Below, piece by piece: positions 33,102 through 44,287 of a DNA stretch of 64,000 nt. This stretch comes from Aselliscus stoliczkanus (lineage: Eukaryota; Chordata; Mammalia; Chiroptera; Hipposideridae): contig CM066740.1 of the NCBI GenBank assembly GCA_033961575.1, positions 62,317,213 through 62,381,212 on the forward strand. Reading direction: 5' to 3'. Both the position numbers and the translations under genes were made by a program. Under the pieces are notes generated by a model. That model was not told the origin of the DNA. It saw nothing but the letters and a program-made list of their open reading frames with translations, and made no database searches. Position 1 is the stretch's first letter. Each line of letters starts with the position of its first letter.

Positions 33102-33639
33102 CATGAAGGAGGTGAAAAAATTAGTTTAGTGGATATTGTGGGGAGAGCATTTCAGACAGAAGGTACAGCTACAGCAAAGGACTTTAGTCAGAAAAGAATC
33201 TAGTGTGTGTAAGGAAAAGCCAGGAGAGAAATAGGCAAGAGGAGAGTGGTATGAGATGAGCTCACAAGGGTAGCAAAAAGAAGCAGTGATGTGTGCAGCA
33301 GGGGATTAAAAATGGAGGGGCCCTATGCTGGGTTGTTGATTCTCTCTTCTATGGGGACACACCTGCCTGACAGAAGAAGCTGCCACCATTCTGTTGTTTT
33401 GTCCTTAAGGGATGTCTCTTGCTTCTATTTGCCCTTTATTGTGTTTTGCCTACTGGATTAAACTCACCATTCTTTCCCGCCTACTGGTGCTAACTCCTAC
33501 ACACATTCGGGCCATTCTTGGGATTTCTCTACATCTAGGACATTTTTCTCCTTAACCTTTCACCTCACCACTCTTCTACCACTGCCATCACCTCCATGCC
33601 TCCCCGGTCCAGGTACTTTACTCTGTTGCATTGCTTTTT
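33102..33639. other. Ancient repeat traces and single-copy sequence
   Basis: 33102-33310 has the texture of an old mammal-wide repeat (GAGAGCATTTCAGACAGAAGG, GAGAGTGGTATGAGATGAG). 33311-33639 is unassigned. Confidence 0.35.
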
Positions 33640-34080
33640 GTAAATTTTGATTTATTTTTATATTAGTTTCAGTCGCAAAAAATGTCATAATGATTAGACA
33701 TTTACACCCCTCACAAAGTGATAACCCCCCAAGTCTACTATCCCTCTGGCATCGTATATAGCTGTTACAATACCATTGACTCTATTCCCTATGCTGTACT
33801 TTACAGCCTGTCAATATCTATCTATCTATCTATCTATCTATCTAGTTATAAATGACACTCAATATTATTCTATATCAGCTTCGGTATATAGTGCAGTGGT
33901 CAGGCATCTACACAATCTATGAAATGATCCCCCTCCTCCAATAAGTCCAGTACCATCCATCACCTTACATGATCTTTACAACATTATTGATTGTATTCCC
34001 CATACTGTATTTCACATCCTCATGCCTATTGCTCTGTTGCATTCTTTATCATACCACTGAGTAGGTCCTGCAGTCTGACT
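33640..34080 (-). mobile_element. Antisense L1 3'UTR
   Basis: It reads as the reverse complement of the L1 3'UTR seen at 5480-5640: CCCTCACAAAGTGATAACCC, TGACTCTATTCCCTATGCTGTACTTTACA, TAAATGACACTCAATATTATTCTATATCAG. It holds two partly repeated modules, like the + copies. Confidence 0.7.
33815..33845 (+). repeat. (TATC)n microsatellite
   Basis: About seven perfect TATC units inside the L1 3'UTR. Confidence 0.95.
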
Positions 34081-34215
34081 CTCCAGGCTACTCCCATTGA
34101 AACATTAATTGAGTTAAACAGGGCCTTTTATGTTCCTTTGACCATCAAATAATAGTTCACTTTTGCTTTCTAAAAATGGAGAATTTGATAAAATGACTAT
34201 ATTCCAACACATGAT

Positions 34216-34645
34216 TTTTTTTTAAAGATTTTATTGGGGAATTGGGGGAGGGGGACAGTGTTGGAGAATCGGGGAAGGGGAATAGACAAGTTGCTGTCTT
34301 TTTGTTCTTCAGTTTAGTTGCGGAGGACGTTGCTTCACTGGCCCATGTTGGTATCGTCATTGCGCTCTTCCTGGATGAGGCAGATCGGTCTCCGGCCTCT
34401 GGATGGTCGCTCACTGCGGCTATTGGCAGCTCACGCTGGCTGCCGGCCACTCACTGTAGCCTATGGCAGCCCACTGCAGCAGGGGCTGCAGCCTACACCG
34501 TCGCCGGGGCTTGCACAGCCCATCTCCAGGTGGAGCTGTTGTTAGCTGTAGAGGGCAGTGTCAATGGCCTTCATAAGTGCGATCCAAACTGGGGCTGCTG
34601 GCATCCCAAAACCAGCTCTTAACCAATGTGCCACTCGGCTGGACC
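34216..34645 (-). mobile_element. Long composite SINE
   Basis: Minus-strand element with the tail complement at 34225-34245, tRNA-like head at 34600-34645, and 12-bp flanking repeats ccaacacatgat (34204-34215; 34646-34657). Confidence 0.9.
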
Positions 34646-34734
34646 CCAACACATGATATTTTAAACTATAATAAATACATTTACAACATACCAGTAAATA
34701 TCCCTTCTTTGCATTCCTCAAACCCTTTTTTGGT

Positions 34735-34935
34735 GTCAGACAATATTTAGATAGCTGTGGAACAAAAGAGATCTGGGTCCGAATCCAAGCTTAGACTTAG
34801 TGATTCTAGTCAAGGTAATTAAACTTTCCGAGCCTCAGTTGGCTCAAGCAAAATTGGGCTGACACATAATTCTCAGGGTGATTTTCCAACTTAAATAAAA
34901 TAGCATGAAAAAGACTGCACATATTGTAGGTGCTC
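34735..34935 (+). repeat. MIR element
   Basis: Typical MIR order: TGGGTCCGAATCCAAGCT, TTAAACTTTCCGAGCCTCAGTT, GTAGGTGCTCAATGG. Confidence 0.75.
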
Positions 34936-36484
34936 AATGGTAATTCCATTTCCACTTTACATATGCTTTTCTTATAGTGATGTTGCTTTCAATTTATTTG
35001 CTCATAACACTCAGCATAAACTATGAAGCTCCAGAAAATCTACTCTTTCACTTCTTGCATATTAGTGACTCACATAATTCTGGTCAATGTGGATACTGTA
35101 AGAACATAAGAAAAGCAATGACCGTAAAGCAAGGTCACAGCAAAGAGATAGCTGCTCTCTCTCCCAAAATATAATAAATACCATTCAAATAGTCCCCATG
35201 TGAGGATTTGTTTATTCTCCAAATAACAAATTATGGTAGATACAGTACTGAAATTTTTCTTTTAGGGCAAAAAAATTCCATCTACACCACCTGTCTATTT
35301 CATTGTGACAATTCCAATATAGCTTAGCCAAATACATGCAGGTTAAATTATAGTTAGCTTAAATTACTGTTTAATAAGTAAATGCCAACTTTTAAAAAAT
35401 AAAAATATATGCAAGAAATCATTTTCTCTAAGTTTATAATAACTGTTTTGTGTGCATTCTATGGCAGCAATGACTGAATAAATTCATTTTCTAGAATTAA
35501 ATGACATCTTCCATATCCTTGCAACACTGAAAAATAAAGATATTTGACATGGTAGTATTCAAACAAGAAGTCTACTAAAGGGAAATAATCATCTCAATTT
35601 TGTTTATTTACAGAACACTACAGCAATTTTAAAGATCAATGTTGCCTATTACAATAAGAAAAAATTAGTGGGGAAAAAATTATTTAATTTCATTATAAGA
35701 AACAAAAGAAAAGGTTAATTCCAATAGAAAAATACTTTACATAAATGATATCAGTGAGCTTCCAATTTCTTTCAAGCAATAACAATGAAGTGTACAATTC
35801 ATTTCCTGCATAGAATTTACAATTACTTGTGCAATATATTATAATAAATAGAGCCATAAATGAATCAAAATTTCATGTAATCAATGGGACTAACTTTCAT
35901 AAAATATGGTACCTCAGAGACCATTGTTAAGGAAAAAATTAAGATCTATTTAAATGCTCACCTTTAAAGTTTTAAGCCTTTTCTATGTGGGAAAATTTGT
36001 ACTATAACACTGGTTTAGATTCTTCTAGAAACTTAATTGAAAAGTATCCTAAAATATATATATAAATTCTTGCAGGTGTCCAATGAAGTAAGAATGGTGG
36101 CCTGGCTCAATGTAAATCTGACTTTAGGTCTCATATCTCTTTGATAAAACCTTGACCTAGTATTCCCAATTATCAAATGCAAAGTATCATACCTACCTCT
36201 GTCTATTTCTCACAGGATTTATGAAGAAATCACCGGTATGAAAATACGTATGAAATTATTTAGAATTCTTTGAACGAGTACCTTTACAAATTTGAGTTAA
36301 CAATTATTTAGTATTGGTTAAATAAGAAAATACAACAGTAATAGCAAATATTTATTTGATTTTTAGGCAATACTTTGTCTATTATAGTAAATAATGTGTC
36401 AATAAATTTAGGAAGTGCTATGAATGATCACTCACACTAGAATGCATGATGTTAAATTTAAGGCTTCATGTCCATATAGTAGTG
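34936..36484. other. Long repeat-poor single-copy stretch
   Basis: About 1.5 kb of AT-rich DNA without any recognised repeat, unusual for this window. No coding signal. Confidence 0.45.
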
Positions 36485-36665
36485 GAGTGGCTGAGAAGAA
36501 GGTAGACTCTGGAGACAGGCCACCTCAGTGGACTCCTGGCTCTATCATCTTTTAGTTGTTTGACTTCAGTCAATTTTCATAACTTCTCTATGTCTTAGTT
36601 CCTCATTTGTAAAATGGCGTTAAACAACACCACCAATTTGGTATGTTTTCATTAAGATAGCATGG
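36485..36665 (+). repeat. MIR element
   Basis: GTAGTGGAGTGGCTGAGAAG, GACTCCTGGCTCTATCATCTT, TCCTCATTTGTAAAATGGCG: clear MIR order. Confidence 0.8.
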
Positions 36666-37785
36666 ATTTGTGCAGTCACTGTTGGCTGTCTAAAACAACG
36701 CCCATTCTCAACCTTCTTTTCCCTTCTCCTGCTCCACTACAAAGTCTGAAAAAAGTGTAATAGTTGATTTTACAATCTCCCTTGCAACTTGGGGTGTTAG
36801 GTGACAGTGCCAGCAGAGAAGACAAAAGCAGAAATCTGCTGGACTTCTAGGAAACTTTGGCTTCCCTAATAAAAGAAGACACATATGGCTGGAACCATTC
36901 TTTCCTTCCATTTTATTACCTTCAATACAAACATGCTGCTTGGAACTGGGAGGGACATTTTACGGCTATGAAGACAAGGCTGAGAGAATGGGAGAGATGC
37001 TGCCAGAAATCATTGTGTAACTGAACCAATGGCAGTTGCCAGGCTACTTTTAACATGAAAAAAAAAAAAAAAGAACGATGTATTTTTAAATTACTAATAT
37101 TGAATACTGTTACTTGCAGCTAAAGGTATTTCTATACAGAGTTAATGCATGTAAAATGCTTGGGATAGTTATTAGTCACAGTAAATGCTCATTAAATTTT
37201 ATCTCTAAGTATTATTTTCCAGTTAATCACATGTTGTATTTCATCAACTTGATATTCATTAATCTGTGATATGTATTTGTCTGGTTTATGTATCTTGTCT
37301 TATTATTCCAACATATTATAGTTGTAATATTATTTAAAATTCATTGTATTTTAAAAACACAATAAATCTGATAATTTCTTGTAGAAATTAATCTGACTAA
37401 AAGCCCATTTTTTTTGCTATTTATTTTAAATCAGGAGTCAATTATATCTGTTGAGCTCTTCTTAGTGTTCAATATGTTATTTATTTAAAAGTGCTCTTTA
37501 GTCAAGTAAGTTTTGGAAATGATGCTCTGGAATTTCACCGTTAGCTTCCTTTAAATCTATTTTTTTTTTACTTCCATTTTTTTGCAATGTTTTGAACATA
37601 AAAATTTTCAGACTTTTATGAGCTTCTACTGTTTCCAGGAGCCTGCAACTGTAATATTTTGTTGGCAGTAAGGGTTAGCATGCTTTTAAGACACTCTCTT
37701 CCTCCATGCCTATTTGTGTTGCAGTAGCTTTATGAGTATACTTAAAAATCTAGAAATAAAAAAATAAAATAAAATAAAATTACAT
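36666..37785. other. Single-copy sequence
   Basis: No gene or repeat recognised. 37135-37205 ends like a MIR tail (AATGCTCATTAAATTTTA). Confidence 0.4.
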
Positions 37786-37789
37786 GGGC

Positions 37790-37821
<32 letters not shown>
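37786..37821 (+). repeat. (CAA)n microsatellite
   Basis: About 10 CAA units after an (AAAAT)n stretch. Confidence 0.9.
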
Positions 37822-37822
<1 letters not shown>

Positions 37823-38031
37823 CTAGAAAGGCTGCCTGTATAAGTGAAGTAAATAACTGAGTAAATTTCCTAGTTAATGTAAATAAGAAACACATAAAAC
37901 CGAAGAAAATTATTCTAGGAAACTAATCATTCAGTTGTGAACCTATATCTAATTCTCTACTTAACATCCCAGTTCAGAATGCATTAACACTCTCTACATG
38001 ATGAAGTGTAAACTGATACCCTTGACTTCAT

Positions 38032-38035
<4 letters not shown>

Positions 38036-38076
<41 letters not shown>
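38036..38076 (+). repeat. (CA)n microsatellite
   Basis: About 19 CA units. Confidence 0.95.
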
Positions 38077-38078
<2 letters not shown>

Positions 38079-38217
38079 GCTTTTCTGCCCTTTTCCCCAC
38101 ACTGGAGTAAATTCAACCACCATTCACCCAACTTTTCAAGACTAAAATTTGGATATTAACCCTGAGCCCCTCTTTCCTTCTCATTCCATCTCCCATCTAT
38201 CTGTTATTTCCACAAAC

Positions 38218-38220
<3 letters not shown>

Positions 38221-38258
<38 letters not shown>
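38221..38258 (+). repeat. (CA)n microsatellite
   Basis: About 19 uninterrupted CA units, 40 bp upstream of a complementary (TG)n array. Confidence 0.95.
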
Positions 38259-38260
<2 letters not shown>

Positions 38261-38263
38261 GAC

Positions 38264-38290
38264 AGACAATTAAGTTCATGAACTTTCCAC
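38264..38290 (+). mobile_element. Solo mariner terminal repeat
   Basis: GACAATTAAGTTCATGAACT closely matches the left TIR of the mariner at 31403. No second end or transposase was found nearby. Confidence 0.5.
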
Positions 38291-38299
38291 TGCACGGTG

Positions 38300-38322
38300 T
38301 GTATGTGCATGTGTGTGCGTGT

Positions 38323-38366
<44 letters not shown>
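38300..38366 (+). repeat. (TG)n microsatellite
   Basis: TG array with a few GC/TA interruptions on the left and about 17 perfect units on the right. Confidence 0.95.
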
Positions 38367-38369
<3 letters not shown>

Positions 38370-38603
38370 CCAGGGGTGCCAAAAATGTATACAAGTGGAT
38401 ACTTGGTCAGTGTTGCTCATGCAGTAGTTCATGGTAAACAGAAATGTCTGGAAGCTGATGGTAACCAATTTAAGTACCTCTTGTAATTGCAGAAGTCAAA
38501 CGTGACTTGTATTCATCTTTTGTTATCGGTGTATATTGAGTGTTGCAATTTTAACACAGTTTTCCTTTCTTAAAATGTGTATACATTTTTTTGGCATCCT
38601 CTG
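38370..38603. mobile_element. Non-autonomous TIR DNA transposon
   Basis: The left end CCAGGGGTGCCAAAAATGTA and the reverse complement of the right end (CAGAGGATGCCAAAAAAATG) form roughly 24-bp inverted repeats. TA lies on both sides, as in Tc1/mariner insertions. The 235-bp interior has no coding frame. Confidence 0.75.
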
Positions 38604-39179
38604 TATGTATCTTCTGAACATGGCTTCTAGCTACCTCCAAAGATAACTGCTCTAGACATAGCCTCCCAGATCTTTCTTCTATCATTTCAAACCTTGGCTA
38701 CATATTAGAATATTTAAAGAAATAAACACGATACAAACATTTCATCAACCGTTACTTCCTGGTATTATACTGGTTAATGCTTCTTAACCGATACCCATTT
38801 TCATAATTTCCTGATTTTTTTTCCCTCTTTGATTAAAGATTTTTGTTCTCTGATCCAACCACATTCCTTAAAGAAGAAAATAGATCCGGATAATAATCTA
38901 TTTTTGTTTTAGTAGATTAACCTCAACATTTTGGTTCTTCGCATTTTTCTACTGCATATAGATAAGTGCCCTAGAACTATCCCTGACATCTTTCTTCCAC
39001 AACCTTTTCCAACCCTGGCTACATATAGAAATCACCACAGGAGCCTTGAGACATACCAACTCCGGGACCCTACTCCTAGAGGTTTTGATATAATTGGTTT
39101 AGACTGGGGCTGATTAGAATCATCTCCAGGGGATTCTAATATACAGGCAGGGTTGAGGACCTAGGATATTGTAATGGAC
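38604..39179. other. Single-copy sequence
   Basis: No gene recognised. The frame 38931-39113 has no domain. Confidence 0.4.
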
Positions 39180-39575
39180 TCTTAACTGGTGTTCCTGAGT
39201 CTACTCTTGCTCTCCTGTAGCTTTTGTTCTTTATAGCCAGCATGACCTTTTAAAATGGGAAATCAAATCCTTGTAACTTTCTTTCACACTAAGAATAACA
39301 CTTCAGAGAGGTCTTCTCTAAATCCCTACTATAAATCCCCACTTGCCTCCCATTACTCTCTTTCCCCTTTATCTGGTTAATTTCTCTTTATAAAACTTAT
39401 CATTACTTGATATTTAATTATGTATTTATTTGTTTCTCTTATACTGGAGTGTAAACATTCGGAGGTTAAGAATCTCATCTGTCTTCTTTACAACTTCATC
39501 CTCCATGCTTAAAAACTATTGTAGGAGCACCGTATTTATAGAATCAATTAATGCTAGATATTTAAAAAAAAATTT
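39180..39575 (+). repeat. L2 3' fragment
   Basis: L2 3' order: CAGAGAGGTCTTCTCTAAATC, CCCATTACTCTCTTTCCCC, ACTTATCATTACTTGATAT, TATTTATTTGTTTCTCTTATACTGGAGTGTAA. Confidence 0.75.
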
Positions 39576-40364
39576 GCTTGTCTCTCCCATTGACTGTCTT
39601 GTGCACATAAATTTTAACTATTGGGGAAAAAAAATCTGTTTACCATTTTCATGCCTCCAAAATCATCTTTAAAAGAGGCAGTTAACCCAACGGGATCCCA
39701 AACAGAATTAAGAATTAAGGATCCCAACAGAATGTTTTTCAAATTATTGAAAATACTGTCACACACATTACTATAGAAAATAAAGCAAGAATTATCAAAA
39801 TGTGGTAACATTAAATTTAAAACAGTTTCCCCACAAAATATAGCAACATCATGCGTCATGGTAAAATGAAATGTATTAGCTAATCATCACTAAATGTCTG
39901 AGTCAAAACTTAAAAGTTAAAACAAAAAAAAAACATCCAGGAACTAGGGGCTGTCTAAACTTGACTAATATTTATTTCTCAGGCCCACCTGATTTCCTGC
40001 CCTCTTTGTTTTACCAAGCAGAACACCAATCATTAACAAAGTGATTAGGTGGTTTTCTGACATACTCCAGGAAGTCACCCTGGGGGAATTCCCAAATCTC
40101 TTCAGACAAACCCAAATAACCGATTTCTTATCTGCCTAGGAATGAAGCTTGTGATTAACCTGTAAATGAATCAAGGTTTCTCCTGAGCCTGGTTTACTAG
40201 CCAGAAGATGAAATCTGCTTTGTAAAGGAGTGCTTCAGAGACAGTGTAAAAGTATGAGTGGGACACACAGGAGAAACATGTCCCCTTCGGAGACAAAATG
40301 CTTTCATGGGCATCATACCTTCTGAATTAAACCTGAGCCCCATTCTGGAGCCAGAGCCTGTATT
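39576..40364. other. Single-copy sequence
   Basis: No gene recognised. Confidence 0.4.
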
Positions 40365-40545
40365 GAATTCTTAGCAATTGTATTATTTTGGGTGGTTTAC
40401 ATAATCTTTCTGTATTTCAGTTTCCTCAGTAAAATGGAGATAATGATTTTAGCACTCACCTCAAAAAGTTACAGTGAGGATTATGTGAATTAATGGATGT
40501 AAGATGCTTAGAAAACTGTCAGGGCACAGGGAAGCGCTACAGAAG
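40365..40545 (+). repeat. MIR element
   Basis: TTCAGTTTCCTCAGTAAAATGGAGATAATGA followed by TACAGTGAGGATTATGTGAATT is the MIR core and 3' part. Confidence 0.8.
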
Positions 40546-40589
40546 TGTCAGATGGTAATGACTAAGCAGTGCTGAATGTTTCCTGCCTT

Positions 40590-40765
40590 TGAATTTCTGC
40601 CCTGACTTTGGGCAGGGAACTTTACATTTCTGTGTCTCCATTGCCTCTTCTGTAAAATTGAGATAGTATTGACCTCAGTAGGGTTGTGTGACTATTAAAT
40701 GACTTAATATAGGTAAAGACCTTAGAACAATGACTGGCATATAGGAAGTACTATAAAATGAATTT
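40590..40765 (+). repeat. MIR element
   Basis: A second MIR in tandem orientation: CTGACTTTGGGCAGGGAACTT, TTGCCTCTTCTGTAAAATTGAG, AACAATGACTGGCATATAGGAAG. Confidence 0.8.
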
Positions 40766-40839
40766 ACTATCATTGTTATTGCTATTATTATTATCTTAGG
40801 TTACAATTCAGTGAAAGATTTTTGAGACATTGATCTCTT

Positions 40840-41290
40840 CCAGGTCTCCTGCTTCTTTAATCACTACTTCTCAGGCCCCTTTGTTGCCTCCTTTCCTTGG
40901 TGAGCCCTCTGATCTCCTCATCCTATCCATTCTCCCTTGGCAATATCATAGCTTTAATACGTCCATTATAACCTCTTAGCAAGATGATTTCTAAAGCTGA
41001 ACAGATAACTCAGATCTCTCTGGACATTTCAGACCATTTCTGTGCAGAACAAAACTTATCTCTGTTTCCTCAAAACATTTTCGTTTTCTTATTTTCTTGT
41101 TACATTAGCTTTGACTCCTTTCTCCCCTTATCCTTCATACATAGTCACCAAATCCTGTTGATTCTAATTCACAAGAAATTTTGAATGCATCCTCTCCTCT
41201 CCATTTTTCCTGCCACTTCACCAGTTCACAATTACATTAGCCTTTTAATACACCCTGCAATCTCCTGAAATCACCTTCTAAAATCAATAG
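40840..41290 (+). repeat. L2-like fragment
   Basis: The C/T-rich text (CACCAAATCCTGTTGATTCTA, TTCCTGCCACTTCACC) follows L2 order. Diverged; it may continue at about 42240-42600. Confidence 0.5.
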
Positions 41291-41324
41291 CACACATTAT
41301 TCAGCATAAAAAGGAATGAAGTAC

Positions 41325-41325
<1 letters not shown>

Positions 41326-41364
<39 letters not shown>
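41326..41364. repeat. (AT)n microsatellite
   Basis: About 19 AT units, self-complementary. Confidence 0.95.
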
Positions 41365-41366
<2 letters not shown>

Positions 41367-41404
41367 CAATGTAGATTGTGAAAACATTATGCTAAGTGAC
41401 ACAC

Positions 41405-41790
41405 ATGGTGTTCTGGGTTGAACAATGTCCCCACAAAATTCTTATCCACCCAGAACCTGTGAATGTGATCTTGTTTGGAAATAGGGTCTTTGCAGATGTA
41501 ATCAAATTAAGATGAGGACATACAGAATTAGGGTGATCTCCAAATACAAAGGCAGAGATTAAAGTGGTGAGTCTACAAGCCAAGGAATGCCAGGAATGCT
41601 GGCAACACCAGAAACTATGAAGAGGCAAGGAAGGATCCTCCCCTAGAGCCTTCAAAGGGAGCACAGTGCGGTTGACACCTTGATTTCAGACTTCTAGCCT
41701 CCAGAATAGTGAGGAATAATCTTCCGTGGTTATAAGTCACCCAGTTTGTGGTATTTGTTATGGTAGTCCTAGGAAACTAATATAGTTTGT
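41405..41790 (+). mobile_element. MaLR-type solo LTR (MLT-like)
   Basis: Old LTR order: TGTTCTGGGTTGAACAATGTCC, GGAAATAGGGTCTTTGCAG, TGACACCTTGATTTCAGACTTCTAGCCTCC, CACCCAGTTTGTGGTATTTGTTATGG, CTAGGAAACTAATA. No internal region. Confidence 0.75.
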
Positions 41791-42185
41791 ATGAGTATAC
41801 CACATTTTTGTGGGGGTGGTGGGACACAAACATTTGGTTGATAGCATCTGTATTTACCAAAAAAAAAAAAAAAATCTTTGGGTATATCCCAAAGTTTTAA
41901 AAATCAATTATGTATGGATAACTCCCATATTTCTATCTCCAAGACCAGCTCTTCTCCTGAGCTCCATACTTGAACCTCCAAATAATTGGTTACTTGGCAG
42001 CCACACTTGAGTGTTTTGTTTTGAATATGTTAATTTTGAGATGCTCATTTTATCTTCAAGTCTTCCCCCTCTAGTCTTACCCTGTAGTCTTCCCCCATCT
42101 TAGTAAATGGCACCACTATTTAGCCAGATGCTCAAACCAAAAACTTTCTCTTCAAAAGAGTTTGAGTGTTTTAAAATACAGACAG

Positions 42186-42187
<2 letters not shown>
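41791..42187. other. Single-copy sequence
   Basis: No gene recognised. Confidence 0.35.

Positions 42188-42221
<34 letters not shown>
42188..42221 (+). repeat. (GA)n microsatellite
   Basis: About 16 GA units. Confidence 0.95.
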
Positions 42222-42224
<3 letters not shown>

Positions 42225-42239
42225 ATATTTTTATCAGTT

Positions 42240-42600
42240 TAAAAAGCATTTCAATGTTCAATTGCTTTTAAAGTAAAATCCAAACTCCTTACTTACAGCT
42301 TACAAGGTCTTCTCATCACATACACATTCCTTCATGAAGCTCCAGTCTCAGGTCTCCCTTCTGGTTCAAGCAGGGCAAGGACAAAAGTGCAGTGAGGTGT
42401 CTATAGCACAAAATGTAAGAATTTACAGAACCCCGAGCGTGCCTCTTACATTTTGCTCCATTAGGGGCCTCACCTGTGCCACCCCAGTCCCAGGCCTGGG
42501 TCCAAACTTTTCCCTGCCTTCGTCGGGCCTAGCCATCTCTTCTGCTAGGAAAGCTGTGTTTACTGCTGGATCTTTATTGTCATTCATAACTTCACTCAGG
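42240..42600 (+). repeat. L2-like fragment
   Basis: AAAGTAAAATCCAAACTCCTTACTTACAGCTTACAAGG matches the L2 block that precedes its 3' end. An open frame of 118 codons at 42334-42690 has no recognisable domain and lies within this repeat-like text. Confidence 0.5.
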
Positions 42601-42604
42601 TCTG

Positions 42605-42840
42605 ACTATCCTATCAAACTTAATAATAATAGTAGCCAAGATTTACTTACCTCTTATATTGAGACTGGCCCTATTTTGCTTAATCCTTGAAACAACCCTA
42701 CATATTGGGTCCTATCATTATCTCCATTTTACAGATAAGGGAACTGATGCAGAAGAGGTTAAGTAAATTAACCTCTTTTAAGTACCATACAACTACTGGT
42801 AGTAAATAATTTAGCCTAGAAATAATCTTAATGGTTTGAT
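42605..42840 (-). repeat. MIR-like fragment
   Basis: CTTGAAACAACCCTACATATTGGGTCCTATCATTATCTCCATTTTACAGATAAGGG is the reverse complement of the MIR core. Confidence 0.75.
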
Positions 42841-42889
42841 CCAGGAAACTGAGCACTTGTTTATTTTTTGGGGGGTCACCTACAATCTG

Positions 42890-43045
42890 TAATAGTCGTG
42901 TTTGTTTATTTGTTTACTGTCTTTCTTCATGAAAACGTGAGCTCCATGAGGCAGCTTGGTTTGTCTTTCATGTTGTCCCCTCAAACCTAGTTGTGTCTGT
43001 CTGTGCTCAATGATCCATAACATGTATTGAATAAATGCATTTAAA
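42890..43045 (+). repeat. L2 3' end
   Basis: TTATTTGTTTACTGTCTTTC, GAGCTCCATGAGGCAG, then ATGTATTGAATAAATGC: the L2 3' terminus. Confidence 0.75.
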
Positions 43046-43572
43046 AGACAGGCATGGCTCCAAAATAACCAAACTACTTAAAAATACTTATCTGTGAAAG
43101 TTCCTAAAGGATTATAAATAACTTACATTAAGATTTGATGCAAAATCTTACATCAAACAATCCTTAAGAGGAAAAAAATATTGCAAAACTTTCAAAGAAT
43201 GATACGTGGTTACATTCCTTTCAAATCACCTTGAGGTATATAAATGTGTGCTTTTCCTTGATGGATCAACTTTTCTGACACAGATAATCACTGTCACGAA
43301 TATTTCACCAAGAAGTTAGATGCATAAAAGTAAGTTTGGGCCGCTTTCCCTTGGAGTTGTTTGTATTACTTGTTCTCTGGAAATTGAAATCATGTCTTCT
43401 TCCCAGCTCTTTTGATCCACTCTCTTCCCCAATCCTCCCCTTTTAAAAGAATATTTATTTGCAATCCCATTTTTCTTGACTGAATTTTTGCTTTAGTTTA
43501 TCTACACCATCTAGGTGGGACATGTTTTGATGCTCTGAAGTTTCTGAGTCTACAATGAGATATGAGAGCACA
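43046..43572. other. Single-copy sequence
   Basis: No gene or repeat recognised. Confidence 0.4.
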
Positions 43573-43577
43573 TGCAA

Positions 43578-43689
43578 GTTTTTTTTTTTTTTTTTGAGGG
43601 CAGTGTCACTGGCCCTCACATGTGGGACCCGAACCGGGGCCGCTGGCGTCCCAAGCCAGCTCTTAACCACCGCACCACTCGGCCGGCCC
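43578..43689 (-). mobile_element. Short SINE upstream of ASZ1
   Basis: Minus-strand copy with poly-T at the left, GGGACCCGAACCGG (box B complement) and GCCACTCGGCCGGCCC-like head at the right, about 600 bp from the ASZ1 start. The head is nearly intact. Confidence 0.9.
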
Positions 43690-44094
43690 TAAAATTTGAT
43701 TTTTTTTTTTTTTTTTGAGATCACATGAAATTTAAAGGAAGAATTCTGGAGACTTCTTTACAGGCTCCCAATTGTCTGGTGGCTTCTAGCGGGATGTATT
43801 CTAGCCAATAGCAGTCCCTCTCCCAGGGGACATATGTTTGACATTGGATTTGGCAGGGGTTAGCTGAAAGGGCCAGGGGTGAAAGTCTTAGTCTTACTTG
43901 GCATAAAACCCCCCTTCTGCTCCTGCTACAATGGAGCAATCCTTAAAGAGCAAGACCTGCATTAAGCAAATATCCTAAAAAGAATAAACGATATCTTTAT
44001 CCCTGGACGGAATTGGAAGCACCGGCCAGTAGCTTGGATCAGCTCCGCCAACCCCACAAGGCGGCCAGATGCTCAGGTTTTCATCTTCAACAGC

Positions 44095-44287
44095 CATAGG
44101 GCTCACAGGAGGAACCGAAGGTGCGGCGCGAGGCCACGCGCCTGCACGCGCCTACGGCTCCTCCCCCCCGCGGCCGTCCCTCTTTCCTGCGCAGGCCTCC
44201 CTGCGCACCCCTCCGCGCTCCTCCAGTGCGCAGGCGTAGGGGGAGGGCAGGCACGCAGAGCACTGTGGGAAAGCAGTGGCCGGAAGC
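44095..44287 (+). promoter_or_regulatory. ASZ1: ASZ1 CpG-rich promoter
   Basis: GC and CpG content rises sharply from about 44095 and drops after exon 1. No TATA box is evident. Three TGCGCA cores (44188-44193, 44202-44207, 44227-44232) resemble NRF1 half-sites, and the last reads TGCGCAGGCG. A CCAAT sequence lies farther up (about 43805). The position just upstream of the ASZ1 start codon makes it the probable promoter. In other mammals ASZ1 is germ-line restricted and depends on A-MYB in spermatocytes; I did not identify a convincing MYB site. Confidence 0.6.

Noticed and set aside
42334..42690. 118-codon frame as a gene
   Set aside because: It overlaps L2-like and MIR-like text and shows no domain, splice context or codon bias.
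1..44000. CFTR exon 1 on the minus strand
   Set aside because: I looked for the expected start and first splice donor of CFTR but found no match; exon 1 is presumably left of the window.
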